A stretch of DNA of 64,000 nt, from NCBI RefSeq assembly GCF_000807855.2, contig NZ_JRYR02000001.1:2903285-2967284 (forward strand), read 5' to 3'. The notes under the pieces are model-generated. The model was not told the origin of the DNA. It made no database searches and was given only the letters and a program-made list of their open reading frames with translations. Shown piece after piece: positions 17,623 through 25,448 of this stretch. The position numbers and the translations under genes are program-made. The DNA is from Flammeovirga pacifica. Lineage in GTDB: Bacteria; Bacteroidota; Bacteroidia; Cytophagales; Flammeovirgaceae. The number at the start of each line of letters is the position of its first letter. Position 1 is the stretch's first letter.

Positions 17623-18987
17623 ATGTCAAACAAAACCCCTAAACCCAATTTATCCTTTTGGCAAATTTGGAACCTAAGTTTTGGTTTCCTTGGAGTACAA
17701 TTTGGATTCGCTTTACAAAATGGTAATGTGAGTAGGATTTTACAAGCACTTGGTGCAGATGTACATCACCTAGGATACTTTTGGTTAGCAGCTCCCATTG
17801 CAGGTATTATTATTCAACCTATAATTGGCGGTGCGTCTGACTTTACTTGGAATCGATTAGGACGTAGAATCCCCTACATAGTAGGTGGTGCGATCATGGC
17901 CACTTTAGCCATGTTCTTAATGCCTAACTCCGAAATATTTGTTGCCTTCCTACCTCCAATGATTTTTGGGGCTATTATGCTTCTTATTATGGATGCCTCT
18001 TTCAATATTACCTTCCAGCCATTTAGAGCCTTAGTGGGTGATATGGTCAACGATAAACAAAGAGATTTAGGCTATTCAGTACAATCATTTTTAATCAACA
18101 CTGGAGCAGTAGTTGGTTCTGCCTTGCCTTTCATACTAACAGCATGGGGTGTTTCTAACGAACCTGATACTGCTGCTGGACAAAAAGTTGCTGACTCTAC
18201 CGTTTGGTCATTTTATATTGGTGGTGCAACTCTAATACTCACCGTACTTTGGACAGCTTTTAGAACAAAAGAATATCCACCCAAAGAATATGCAGAGTAT
18301 AATAATATTGATGTTTCGGCCCAATCTGATGAAGAAAGTTTAGCAAAACCTAAAGACTCATTTATTGATACATTAATTAAGTCTCCTAAAGTGATGATAC
18401 AATTAGCCGCAGTGCAATTGTGCTCATGGGTAGCTTTATATTTTATGTGGGTATATTCAACTCCTGCAATTGCACAACATATTTGGGGTACGACTGATAC
18501 GACATCGAAAGCTTACAATGAAGCTGGTGATTGGGTAGGAATTATGTTTGCTGCTTACAGTCTAGCAGCTGCTTTATTTTCTATTGCCATGCCTATATTA
18601 ATTAAAACCTTTAACAGAAAGGCTATTTATTCAGGTGCATTAATTTGCGGAGGTATTGGCTTAGCTAGTATTAGCTTTATTCATGATCAGTATACTTTAT
18701 TAATCCCAATGGTTGGTGTAGGTATGGCTTGGGCGGCTATTTTAGCAATGCCGTTTAGTATTTTAGCAGAAAACCTACCTGCCGATAAAATGGGATTATA
18801 TATGGGTATTTTCAATGTAACTATTGCTGGTCCTCAAATTTTTGCCGGTCTTTTTGGAGGTGCTATCGCTACTTCTTTCTTTGATGGCAATACCGTAGGT
18901 TTACTTACTTTTGCTGGTGTTCTACTAATCATAGGTGCTTTTTGTGTTGGTATTGTATCAGACAAAAAACCTGCAACCGAAGAATAA
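17623..18987 (+). CDS. MFS sugar transporter, SLC45-like
   Basis: A 454-residue protein with 12 predicted membrane segments. It starts with LSFWQIWNLSFGFLGVQFGFALQ, followed by the conserved PIIGGASDFTWNRLGRRIPYI loop (the RxGRR motif between segments 2 and 3). This N-terminus is typical of bacterial SLC45-like and MalT-like proton-coupled disaccharide transporters. Segment 6-7 is joined by a charged cytoplasmic loop. The probable substrate is maltose, sucrose or a related sugar; no glycosidase gene sits next to it to decide. It is a single gene with a strong terminator. Confidence 0.85.
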   Translation: MSNKTPKPNLSFWQIWNLSFGFLGVQFGFALQNGNVSRILQALGADVHHLGYFWLAAPIAGIIIQPIIGGASDFTWNRLGRRIPYIVGGAIMATLAMFLMPNSEIFVAFLPPMIFGAIMLLIMDASFNITFQPFRALVGDMVNDKQRDLGYSVQSFLINTGAVVGSALPFILTAWGVSNEPDTAAGQKVADSTVWSFYIGGATLILTVLWTAFRTKEYPPKEYAEYNNIDVSAQSDEESLAKPKDSFIDTLIKSPKVMIQLAAVQLCSWVALYFMWVYSTPAIAQHIWGTTDTTSKAYNEAGDWVGIMFAAYSLAAALFSIAMPILIKTFNRKAIYSGALICGGIGLASISFIHDQYTLLIPMVGVGMAWAAILAMPFSILAENLPADKMGLYMGIFNVTIAGPQIFAGLFGGAIATSFFDGNTVGLLTFAGVLLIIGAFCVGIVSDKKPATEE

Positions 18988-19020
18988 ATCAATTAGATTT
19001 ACCTATATACACTTTTTTGA

Positions 19021-19070
19021 AAAAGAGCTTGATGATGGAATTAGTTTTCCTTCTATCAAGCTCTTTTTTT
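19021..19070 (+). terminator. Terminator after the SLC45-like gene
   Basis: AAAGAGCTTGAT and ATCAAGCTCTTT form a 12-bp stem with a 20-nt loop and a seven-T tail. Confidence 0.88.
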
Positions 19071-19218
19071 GTTTTTAAAAAGATAACTTCAATTTTGGCA
19101 CACATTTTACGCCTAATTATATCTATTCAAAAGTATCAATTTGATGAATTAGAACGTTATTCCTCTAGTTGATCCTCACACTTTTTAAAAAGACCTCCTT
19201 TAGTGGAGATAAAATATA

Positions 19219-21162
19219 ATGATCGAGAAATATTTTAAGCAATTTTCTATCAAACAGCTCATCTTTTGGGTGGGCGGTATTGTTATAGGGGCAGTACTAT
19301 TTACAGTACTTACATTGGTAGGTTTATATACCAACGAAAGTCTAGAAGTAGATGTCTCTGCAAGAAATGCAATGCTTTCCCAACGAATAGTTCTTTTAGC
19401 CAACATTTATGTTAACACTGGAGATCAAGCTTCTAAAGATGATTTAGAAAATGCATTAAACCTCTACGATGGTTCTCTTTTAGTGATGAAACATGGAGGA
19501 TCTGTTCCAGAAATGGAAAGTAAAAAAATTCGTCCTGCTAGTGATAGAGTTGATGATAATATTGAACGTATTGAAGAAGTTTGGAAGCCATTTAGAAACA
19601 ATGTGAGAACTATACTAGAAGAACCTCTCAACACTTCAAATTATTCTTTCAACATGGATATTGATGTTGATTTATACCTTTCTGATAGTATTGGATTATT
19701 AACTCGATTCGAAGAAGAGAATGTTACGGTAAGAAATAGCTTAACCTATCTTGAGAAAAACTCTGCGGCTATGCTTAAAGTAAATCAAGATTTAGTAAAA
19801 GCCTATGTCAACGATTCTGAAGAGATAGAATATCAACTCATCCGATTTATTTTAATTGCTATCATTTTAATATGCATTGTTGTATTTGTGAACGCTCTCC
19901 TACTAAACAACCTAATTATCAAACCTTTAGAAGAATTATCAGAAAAAGGAAACTTGATTGCTGCAGGTAATTTGAATGTGCAATTTAATTCTAGAGGTAC
20001 AAAAGAAATGACAAAAATGCGTGCTTCACTTATGAGTATGCGTCAAAAATTAGAAGACATTTCCCTCTACGTAATGGAATTTAGTAAAGGAAATTATGAT
20101 GTTGATTTTAAAATAAACGACAAAGATCGTTACAAGAGTGATCCCTTCATTCAATCTTTAATCGAAACAAAAAATCGTTTAAAACAGAACTCTGAAGAAA
20201 GAAGTGAAAGAGAATGGGTCAACGAAGGACTCGCAAAACTTAATAAAATTATCCGTATTCACAGTGGTAATGCAGTTGAACTAGGCCATGCTTTAGTAAA
20301 AGAATTAAGTAGGTTTATGCACTGTACTCATGCTTCTTTTTATATCCATAAAAAAGATACTGTAACAGGGAGAGAATACTTAGAATTGACTTCACTTTAT
20401 GCTTTTGATAGCTACAAAGAAGAGGAAGGATTAAAAATCAAACAAGGAGAAGGATTAATTGGAGAAATATGGCAAGAAGGAGAACCTATTTATCTCAATG
20501 AAATCCCTGAAAATTATATCAATATTCGCTCTGGATTAGGAGACGCTCCTCCTACTGCAATAACCATTTTTCCTTTTAAATCTCATGGTGTTGTTGAAGT
20601 GATTTTAGAACTTGCTTCTTTCAGACCTTTAGAAAATAAAGCACTGCAGTTGTTAAACGAAATTGGTGGGGCTATAGCCACTTCCGTAGTTACTTCAGAA
20701 AACACTTCTAACGTAAGTAAGCTCTACAATGATAGTAAACGTCTAACAGACGAATTACGAACAAATGAGGAGGAAATGAAGCAGAATATGGAGGAACTTC
20801 AGGCCACCCAAGAACAACTAGTGCGAGAAAGGAGAGAAACGGAGTCAACAAAGAAGCTTTTAAATGAGGTTGTAGATTCTACAGCAGGAAGATTACTTAT
20901 TGTTGAAAGCGAAGGTGATATTTACTTTGGTAGTCAGTCTATGTTAGAATTTTCAGGATACTCTGAAGATGAAATCAAACAACTCCATATTAAAGAAATC
21001 ATTCCTACTTTTATCGAAGCTGAGGAATGGCAAAAAATACATAAAAAAGAAACCCATACTGTTGTGAACAATATGGGTGAACAAAACGAAATGACGGTTG
21101 AAGTAAGAAAACTTTATTTCGAGGATAGTGATAAATGGTTAGTCAGTATCAATAAACTGTAA
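19219..21162 (+). CDS. Membrane sensor with PilJ-like, HAMP, GAF and PAS domains, no output domain
   Basis: The 647-residue protein has a membrane segment at about 13-37, an extracytoplasmic helical domain resembling the PilJ/NarX-type sensor (SARNAMLSQRIVLLANIY), a second segment at about 207-229, HAMP (about 230-285), a GAF domain (about 335-490, containing the loop SGLGDAPPTAITIFPF), a coiled coil (about 505-560) and a C-terminal PAS domain. There is no histidine-kinase, GGDEF, EAL, phosphatase or chemotaxis signalling domain, so it must act through protein contacts. A paralogue with the same GAF loop is at 58639-61764. The ligand is unknown. Confidence 0.82.
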   Translation: MIEKYFKQFSIKQLIFWVGGIVIGAVLFTVLTLVGLYTNESLEVDVSARNAMLSQRIVLLANIYVNTGDQASKDDLENALNLYDGSLLVMKHGGSVPEMESKKIRPASDRVDDNIERIEEVWKPFRNNVRTILEEPLNTSNYSFNMDIDVDLYLSDSIGLLTRFEEENVTVRNSLTYLEKNSAAMLKVNQDLVKAYVNDSEEIEYQLIRFILIAIILICIVVFVNALLLNNLIIKPLEELSEKGNLIAAGNLNVQFNSRGTKEMTKMRASLMSMRQKLEDISLYVMEFSKGNYDVDFKINDKDRYKSDPFIQSLIETKNRLKQNSEERSEREWVNEGLAKLNKIIRIHSGNAVELGHALVKELSRFMHCTHASFYIHKKDTVTGREYLELTSLYAFDSYKEEEGLKIKQGEGLIGEIWQEGEPIYLNEIPENYINIRSGLGDAPPTAITIFPFKSHGVVEVILELASFRPLENKALQLLNEIGGAIATSVVTSENTSNVSKLYNDSKRLTDELRTNEEEMKQNMEELQATQEQLVRERRETESTKKLLNEVVDSTAGRLLIVESEGDIYFGSQSMLEFSGYSEDEIKQLHIKEIIPTFIEAEEWQKIHKKETHTVVNNMGEQNEMTVEVRKLYFEDSDKWLVSINKL

Positions 21163-21170
21163 CCTCACAA

Positions 21171-21923
21171 TTATTTTACCTCTAAAACCCTTCCCTTCCT
21201 AATGTAGCCTTCTGCTTCATTAGGAAGTTTTACTTTATACCAAATATCATTATCGCTTTCAATTTTTAATCTCTCGCCCTGAACAACTACTCCGAGCTTC
21301 CTACCACCTGCAGACGGTTCTTCCATGAGCAAAGCACCATTATTCTTAACAATAGCTTGTGCCCTTTGGATTCCTCCGTTGTAAGCCCACAATCCAATAC
21401 CACAAAAAACAGTAACAAAAAAAGTTAATGTTGTAATTGACAAGTTTTGTTTCTTTCGAATGAACATAATCACAAGGCATATTGTTATGAGGGTGATCAA
21501 AACAATTGCAATAATTTCTTGTAAATTGTTAAACAGTGAGACAAAAAACTCTTTGTCGGAATATTGATAACCAACAAGGTTATTTTCTTCTGCAATTTTA
21601 GACATTTTATTCAATGTCTGACGGTCTGCTGTTAATCGATATTGAAGATTTAAATAGTAAAGTGCTTTAGAATAATTATTCTGCCCTTCTTGAATAAAAG
21701 ACATTCTTAACAACATTCTAGATGAATAGGCACCATCATTACTTAAAAGATCATCGTACAAATTATAAGCATCGATGTATTGTTGAGACTCAAAAAGAGA
21801 GTCTGCTTCAGAAATTTTCGCTTCTAGCGGCGAAAAACAAAATCCTAACTGACTGAAAGTCAGTAAATATAAACTTATTAAGGATAAAATAAATCTCATT
21901 ATTTGCTTGACGTTGAAAATCAT
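21171..21923 (-). CDS. TPR and SH3 domain membrane protein, BatE-like
   Basis: The 250-residue protein has an N-terminal signal or anchor segment, about two TPR units (SEADSLFESQQYIDAYNLYDDL and the next 40 residues), two membrane segments (about 135-155 and 163-180), and a bacterial SH3 domain in the last 65 residues (GALLMEEPSAGGRKLGVVVQGERL and GYIRKGRVLEV). This order resembles BatE proteins of Bacteroides aerotolerance operons, but no batA-D genes are nearby. MRFILSLI at 21899 is an alternative start. A -7 element (TAAATTTG on the minus strand) lies at 21967-21974. It converges on the sensor gene with an 8-bp gap. Confidence 0.7.
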   Translation of the reverse strand: MIFNVKQIMRFILSLISLYLLTFSQLGFCFSPLEAKISEADSLFESQQYIDAYNLYDDLLSNDGAYSSRMLLRMSFIQEGQNNYSKALYYLNLQYRLTADRQTLNKMSKIAEENNLVGYQYSDKEFFVSLFNNLQEIIAIVLITLITICLVIMFIRKKQNLSITTLTFFVTVFCGIGLWAYNGGIQRAQAIVKNNGALLMEEPSAGGRKLGVVVQGERLKIESDNDIWYKVKLPNEAEGYIRKGRVLEVK

Positions 21924-22026
21924 TCTACATTTGCACTCGCAAAAAAGGAAAGCTAAACGAGCTTTTCAAATTTAATAGGTCGTTTTTAATTTTAATGAAT
22001 TAATGCAGATCTTTTAGAAAAATTAT

Positions 22027-22099
22027 GATTCCGTAGCTCAGTTGGTAGAGCATCTCCCTTTTAAGGAGAGGGTCCTGGGTTCGAGCCCCAGCGGGATCA
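22027..22099 (+). tRNA. tRNA-Lys (TTT), array copy 1
   Basis: 73-nt cloverleaf: acceptor GATTCCG/CGGGATC, D-arm GCTC/GAGC, anticodon stem TCTCC/GGAGA, loop CTTTTAA with anticodon TTT, and discriminator A. This is the standard form within the array. Confidence 0.95.
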
Positions 22100-22130
22100 C
22101 TTTTAAAATAACTTCGTTTCAAAAAACGAT

Positions 22131-22203
22131 GATTCCGTAGCTCAGTTGGTAGAGCATCTCCGTTTTAAGGAGAGGGTCCTGGGTTCGAGCCCCAGCGGGA
22201 TCA
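22131..22203 (+). tRNA. tRNA-Lys (TTT), array copy 2, G32 variant
   Basis: As copy 1, except that the base before T33 of the anticodon loop is G instead of C (loop GTTTTAA). A purine at position 32 is rare and might weaken decoding. Confidence 0.93.
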
Positions 22204-22234
22204 CCTTTAAAATAACTTCGTTTGAAAAAACGAT

Positions 22235-22307
22235 GATTCGGTAGCTCAGTTGGTAGAGCATCTCCCTTTTAAGGAGAGGGCCCTGGGTTCGAGCCCCAGC
22301 GGGATCA
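22235..22307 (+). tRNA. tRNA-Lys (TTT), array copy 3, G6 variant
   Basis: As copy 1, but acceptor base 6 is G (GATTCGG), which faces G67 and leaves a G-G mismatch. The variable loop reads GGGCC in place of GGGTC. Confidence 0.92.
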
Positions 22308-22338
22308 CTTTTAAAATCACTTCGTTTGAAAAAACGAT

Positions 22339-22411
22339 GATTCCGTAGCTCAGTTGGTAGAGCATCTCCGTTTTAAGGAGAGGGTCCTGGGTTCGAGCCC
22401 CAGCGGGATCA
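22339..22411 (+). tRNA. tRNA-Lys (TTT), array copy 4, G32 variant
   Basis: Identical to copy 2 within the tRNA. Confidence 0.93.
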
Positions 22412-22442
22412 CCTTTAAAATAACTTCGTTTGAAAAAACGAT

Positions 22443-22515
22443 GATTCGGTAGCTCAGTTGGTAGAGCATCTCCCTTTTAAGGAGAGGGCCCTGGGTTCGA
22501 GCCCCAGCGGGATCA
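22443..22515 (+). tRNA. tRNA-Lys (TTT), array copy 5, G6 variant
   Basis: Identical to copy 3 within the tRNA. Copies 2-3 and 4-5 are therefore a duplicated pair. Confidence 0.92.
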
Positions 22516-22546
22516 CTTTTAAAATAACTTCGTTTGAAAAAACGAT

Positions 22547-22619
22547 GATTCCGTAGCTCAGTTGGTAGAGCATCTCCCTTTTAAGGAGAGGGTCCTGGGT
22601 TCGAGCCCCAGCGGGATCA
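22547..22619 (+). tRNA. tRNA-Lys (TTT), array copy 6
   Basis: Identical to copy 1. It is followed after only 7 nt by tRNA-Leu. Confidence 0.95.
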
Positions 22620-22626
22620 CAAGGAA

Positions 22627-22710
22627 GCTCACGTGGTGAAATTGGTAGACACGCCATCTTGAGGGGGTGGTGGGAGAAATCCCGTGTTGGTTCGAGTCCA
22701 ATCGTGAGCA
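22627..22710 (+). tRNA. tRNA-Leu (GAG)
   Basis: 84-nt class II tRNA: acceptor GCTCACG/CGTGAGC, anticodon stem CCATC/GGTGG, loop TTGAGGG with anticodon GAG, variable arm GGGAGAAATCCC and discriminator A. Confidence 0.95.
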
Positions 22711-22736
22711 CAAAGATTAGCTATCCTAAAATATTA

Positions 22737-22809
22737 GATTCCGTAGCTCAGTTGGTAGAGCATCTCCCTTTTAAGGAGAGGGTCCTGGGTTCGAGCCCCA
22801 GCGGGATCA
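22737..22809 (+). tRNA. tRNA-Lys (TTT), array copy 7
   Basis: Identical to copy 1. It lies behind tRNA-Leu with an unrelated spacer and ends the array just before a terminator. Confidence 0.95.
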
Positions 22810-22810
22810 C

Positions 22811-22842
22811 AAAGCCGACACAGAAATGTGTTGGCTTTTTTT
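22811..22842 (+). terminator. Terminator of the tRNA array
   Basis: AAGCCGACACA and TGTGTTGGCTT pair (one G-T) around GAAA, followed by a T run. Confidence 0.88.
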
Positions 22843-22929
22843 ATATCTTGATAAAGACAACTTTTTTTCAGATATTATAGATAACACAAAATTAAACTGC
22901 CTATAGAACACCTTTACTGAAATAATACC

Positions 22930-23358
22930 ATGAAATATGAAAAAAATATACTGATAAGAACAAGTGCTTTTGTTCTTACCATTAACCTACTATTAGTTTT
23001 AGGAATTTTTATGACAACTAGTTCTTTTGCTAGTTCAACTAAAATTCCAACACCTACAAAGACTAACCCTAGTGCACAAACTTTAAGTTTGAAGATCTTA
23101 CCCAACCCTGTAATTGCAGAAAATTCTGAAATCAATGTAGCCATGGAAATCGAAGGAATCGATCGTTCTTTTCCTGTTCAAGTACTTTTATATAACACGA
23201 TTGGAAATTTAATTTACAGAATGGATTTATCGGTAGATAATTCTAAAGTTCAATTTAAATACAAACCTAAAGTTGAGGTATCTGAAGGATTGTACTTTAT
23301 TTCTGTTTTAAACGGCAATAAGAGAGTTACAAAACGTTTAGTGGTCAATTCATACTAA
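22930..23358 (+). CDS. Short secreted protein with T9SS type A sorting domain
   Basis: The 142-residue protein has an N-terminal signal or membrane segment (about 10-37, ending TSSFAS) and then little except a beta-sandwich C-terminal domain: LSLKILPNPVIAENSEINVAME, LLYNTIGNLIYRMDL and a final EGLYFISVLNGNKRVTKRLVV. The last part fits the type IX secretion type A sorting domain. A cargo that is almost only a sorting domain is unusual, so it may be a small surface protein or a degraded cargo gene. It has no partner genes. Confidence 0.75.
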   Translation: MKYEKNILIRTSAFVLTINLLLVLGIFMTTSSFASSTKIPTPTKTNPSAQTLSLKILPNPVIAENSEINVAMEIEGIDRSFPVQVLLYNTIGNLIYRMDLSVDNSKVQFKYKPKVEVSEGLYFISVLNGNKRVTKRLVVNSY

Positions 23359-23413
23359 AAGAGCCTGTCATTGCAATATCATTGAAATAACAAGCTCTAA
23401 TTATAATATCTTC

Positions 23414-23872
23414 TTAAGCAATAGAACCTCTTAACCTATCTAACAGATCACTTAGCTTTTCGGCCTCTTCATTTGTCAGACTATTAAACATATCCTTCAT
23501 CTGATTTTCTAATGGATCTAGCTGCTTCAGTTTTTCTAATCCTTCTTCAGTAATAATCACATCCACTTTTCTACGATTACTACCACACGTTTCTCTTTGA
23601 ACATATTTTTTTTCAATAAGACGATCAATTAAACGTGTCAGATCAGGGCTTTTATCAATCATTACTTCTTTAATGCTCCCAGGGTTCATACAGCTAGGAT
23701 GAGCACCTCTTAATATACGAAGTACATTATATTGCTGATGTGTAACTCCATGTTCTTTAAACCAAGATTTTGTCTGATTTAACATCCAATTATTGGTAAA
23801 CATTAAATTGATATATGCTTTTTGATAAGAATCTTTAAAGTTTTTCTGATTTATATCTTTTTCTATCGACAT
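23414..23872 (-). CDS. MarR-family transcriptional regulator
   Basis: From the ATG at 23872 (MSIEKD) the protein has 152 residues. It has the MarR winged helix: HQQYNVLRILRG (helix 2-3), CMNPGSIKEVMIDKSPDLTRLIDRLIEK for the recognition region, and the wing CGSNRRKVDVIITEEGLEKL. A longer start at a TTG (23902) is rejected because it lies inside a perfect palindrome that looks like the operator. MarR proteins are ligand-sensitive repressors; the two operators upstream point to autoregulation. The DUF418 gene ends 80 bp upstream in the same direction and may be part of the regulated unit. Confidence 0.9.
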   Translation of the reverse strand: MSIEKDINQKNFKDSYQKAYINLMFTNNWMLNQTKSWFKEHGVTHQQYNVLRILRGAHPSCMNPGSIKEVMIDKSPDLTRLIDRLIEKKYVQRETCGSNRRKVDVIITEEGLEKLKQLDPLENQMKDMFNSLTNEEAEKLSDLLDRLRGSIA

Positions 23873-23889
23873 CACTAAAGAAGTAAGTA

Positions 23890-23903
23890 TTTGTTTAAAC
23901 AAA
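23890..23903 (-). promoter_or_regulatory. Palindromic operator 1 before marR
   Basis: TTTGTTTAAACAAA is a perfect 14-bp palindrome 18 bp upstream of the marR start. An identical copy lies 70 bp further upstream. Confidence 0.65.
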
Positions 23904-23959
23904 ATATGTTAATCATGCAATAAATGATATTTTTATCAAATATCACAACGATATCAACT

Positions 23960-23973
23960 TTTGTTTAAACAAA
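23960..23973 (-). promoter_or_regulatory. Palindromic operator 2 before marR
   Basis: Second identical TTTGTTTAAACAAA palindrome, lying just behind the DUF418 stop codon. The 70-bp step is close to a whole number of helical turns, so both sites face the same side of the DNA. Confidence 0.65.
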
Positions 23974-23982
23974 TTGTATTAT

Positions 23983-25206
23983 TTAAAGTGATTTCAAATT
24001 ATGTCTCTCTTGATTATCATCAGATTTATACTTTTTTTGAAGATCAAGTTTCCAAGTCCATTTATGCCAAAGCATTTCAAAAGGACCCTGTTTAAAATTT
24101 TTCAACCAGAAATGGCAAAAAATCATTTGAGCAAATAGAAATACAAACCCTATCAATAAACTAAAAGCAACACCACAGGTATCGGCAAGATGAAAACCAT
24201 ATCCAAAGTAAATAATACCGCCAAAAATTGATTGAGTGATATAATTTGTCAAACTCATTCTTCCATAAGTTCTAATGGCTCCAGTCATTTTTTTCACGAT
24301 ATCAAATTGATACAGTAAAACTATCAGAGATATCCATATAAAGGTAAAACTTAACTTCCACCACATATCAAACATGACTCCAAGGGTTCTTCTAATAACA
24401 TCAGCCTGTTCTTTATTTAAATAAATATCCTTCAAATAAAGAAAGCCTATCATCATCACAAAGGACACAATGAATACCTTTTTCCACGTTTTAATATTTC
24501 CTTCCTTAAAGTATCCTTTTTTCCCTATCCAAAAGCCTAGAATAAACAACCCTAAGGTTTGTTCTGCCCTGCCATTTTCTATTGCCCACAATAAAGAAAA
24601 ACCTTGACCATAAGTAAGATTACCCCAAACTGTTTCCAAGAAAGTTCCATTCTTTACTATATCCATAGAAGACTTCCATAATGGCACGAAATATTGCACT
24701 CCCACCTTGTATTCAGGAGTAATAAGAGCATATAAATATTGAGCAATTTCAAAAGGTTGAATCAAAAAGAAAATAGAGGCAATAAGTAATGCTTTATTAT
24801 TCCACTTTCTTACAACATATAGAATAATTCCACAAAATGAGTACAGTAACAATACTTCACCTGGAAAAAATGCTGCATTAAATTGAGCAAAAAACAATAA
24901 TAAAAATAACCTCCATAACCATCTAGGTCCAAAATCAATCCCCTTATCCTTTTGTTTTTGGAACATTAAGAAGAACGTAAAGCCAAAAAGTAATGCAAAG
25001 ATGGAATAGGTTTTCCCACCGAAAAAGAAAAACATCCAATGAAATACCTCTGCATTCAATGTGTTTAACCATTCCGGATTGATGGATTTATCTGGATAGT
25101 GATAATAATTAAAATGTTCTATGTTATGAATTAACATAATGGCCATTACAGCATAGCCTCGAAGTACATCTATGACTTCAATTCTTTGATTAATAATCTT
25201 ATTCAT
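23983..25206 (-). CDS. DUF418 domain membrane protein
   Basis: The 407-residue protein has about nine to ten hydrophobic segments. It begins with RIEVIDVLRGYAVMAIMLIHNIEH, the family's conserved N-terminal motif, and ends with the DUF418 core (TYGRMSLTNYITQSIFGGIIYFGYG and a late GPFEMLWHKWTW). The family is related to membrane acyltransferases; substrate and role are not known. It is upstream of marR in the same direction and could be an efflux- or envelope-related target of it, which is inference. Confidence 0.85.
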   Translation of the reverse strand: MNKIINQRIEVIDVLRGYAVMAIMLIHNIEHFNYYHYPDKSINPEWLNTLNAEVFHWMFFFFGGKTYSIFALLFGFTFFLMFQKQKDKGIDFGPRWLWRLFLLLFFAQFNAAFFPGEVLLLYSFCGIILYVVRKWNNKALLIASIFFLIQPFEIAQYLYALITPEYKVGVQYFVPLWKSSMDIVKNGTFLETVWGNLTYGQGFSLLWAIENGRAEQTLGLFILGFWIGKKGYFKEGNIKTWKKVFIVSFVMMIGFLYLKDIYLNKEQADVIRRTLGVMFDMWWKLSFTFIWISLIVLLYQFDIVKKMTGAIRTYGRMSLTNYITQSIFGGIIYFGYGFHLADTCGVAFSLLIGFVFLFAQMIFCHFWLKNFKQGPFEMLWHKWTWKLDLQKKYKSDDNQERHNLKSL

Positions 25207-25363
25207 TTCTATTGAATTAAATGACCTGAACTATTCAAAAGCTGTTAAGCTATATAAAACTGTAATTTATTTTTTTTGAATTCAGGCAATTAGTTTAGCT
25301 AGTTCAATTACACAAATGCAAGTAACATATAATTTCATAGATAAAAAGTGATTTTCACCACTA

Positions 25364-25396
25364 CAAAAAAAGAGGGTTACATTTCTGCAACCCTCT
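25364..25396 (-). terminator. Terminator after ftsH
   Basis: On the minus strand AGAGGGTTGCAG...TGTAACCCTCT forms the stem and is followed by a T run (A run at 25364-25371 on the plus strand). Confidence 0.85.
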
Positions 25397-25448
25397 ATTC
25401 TATGTCTGTTGATCTTTATCACAAACAAATTATACTTTAAGACAAAGC

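Larger units (their letters stand above)
22027..22619 (+). repeat. Tandem 104-bp repeat of tRNA-Lys plus hairpin spacer
   Basis: Six units repeat at an exact 104-bp step. Each of the five spacers (31 nt) ends with a 6-bp hairpin TCGTTT/AAACGA around a four-base loop (GAAA, or CAAA in the first), for example 22114-22129 and 22218-22233, right before the next tRNA. The hairpin may be a processing signal. Confidence 0.9.

Noticed and set aside
22027-22619. Regular repeats with constant spacers, resembling a CRISPR array
   Set aside because: The repeat is a tRNA-Lys gene, the spacers are nearly identical to each other, and no cas gene is near.
22454-22880. Two coding frames across the tRNA array (minus 22454-22711, plus 22659-22880)
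   Set aside because: Both run through tRNA-Lys and tRNA-Leu sequences; the products are translations of tRNA genes.
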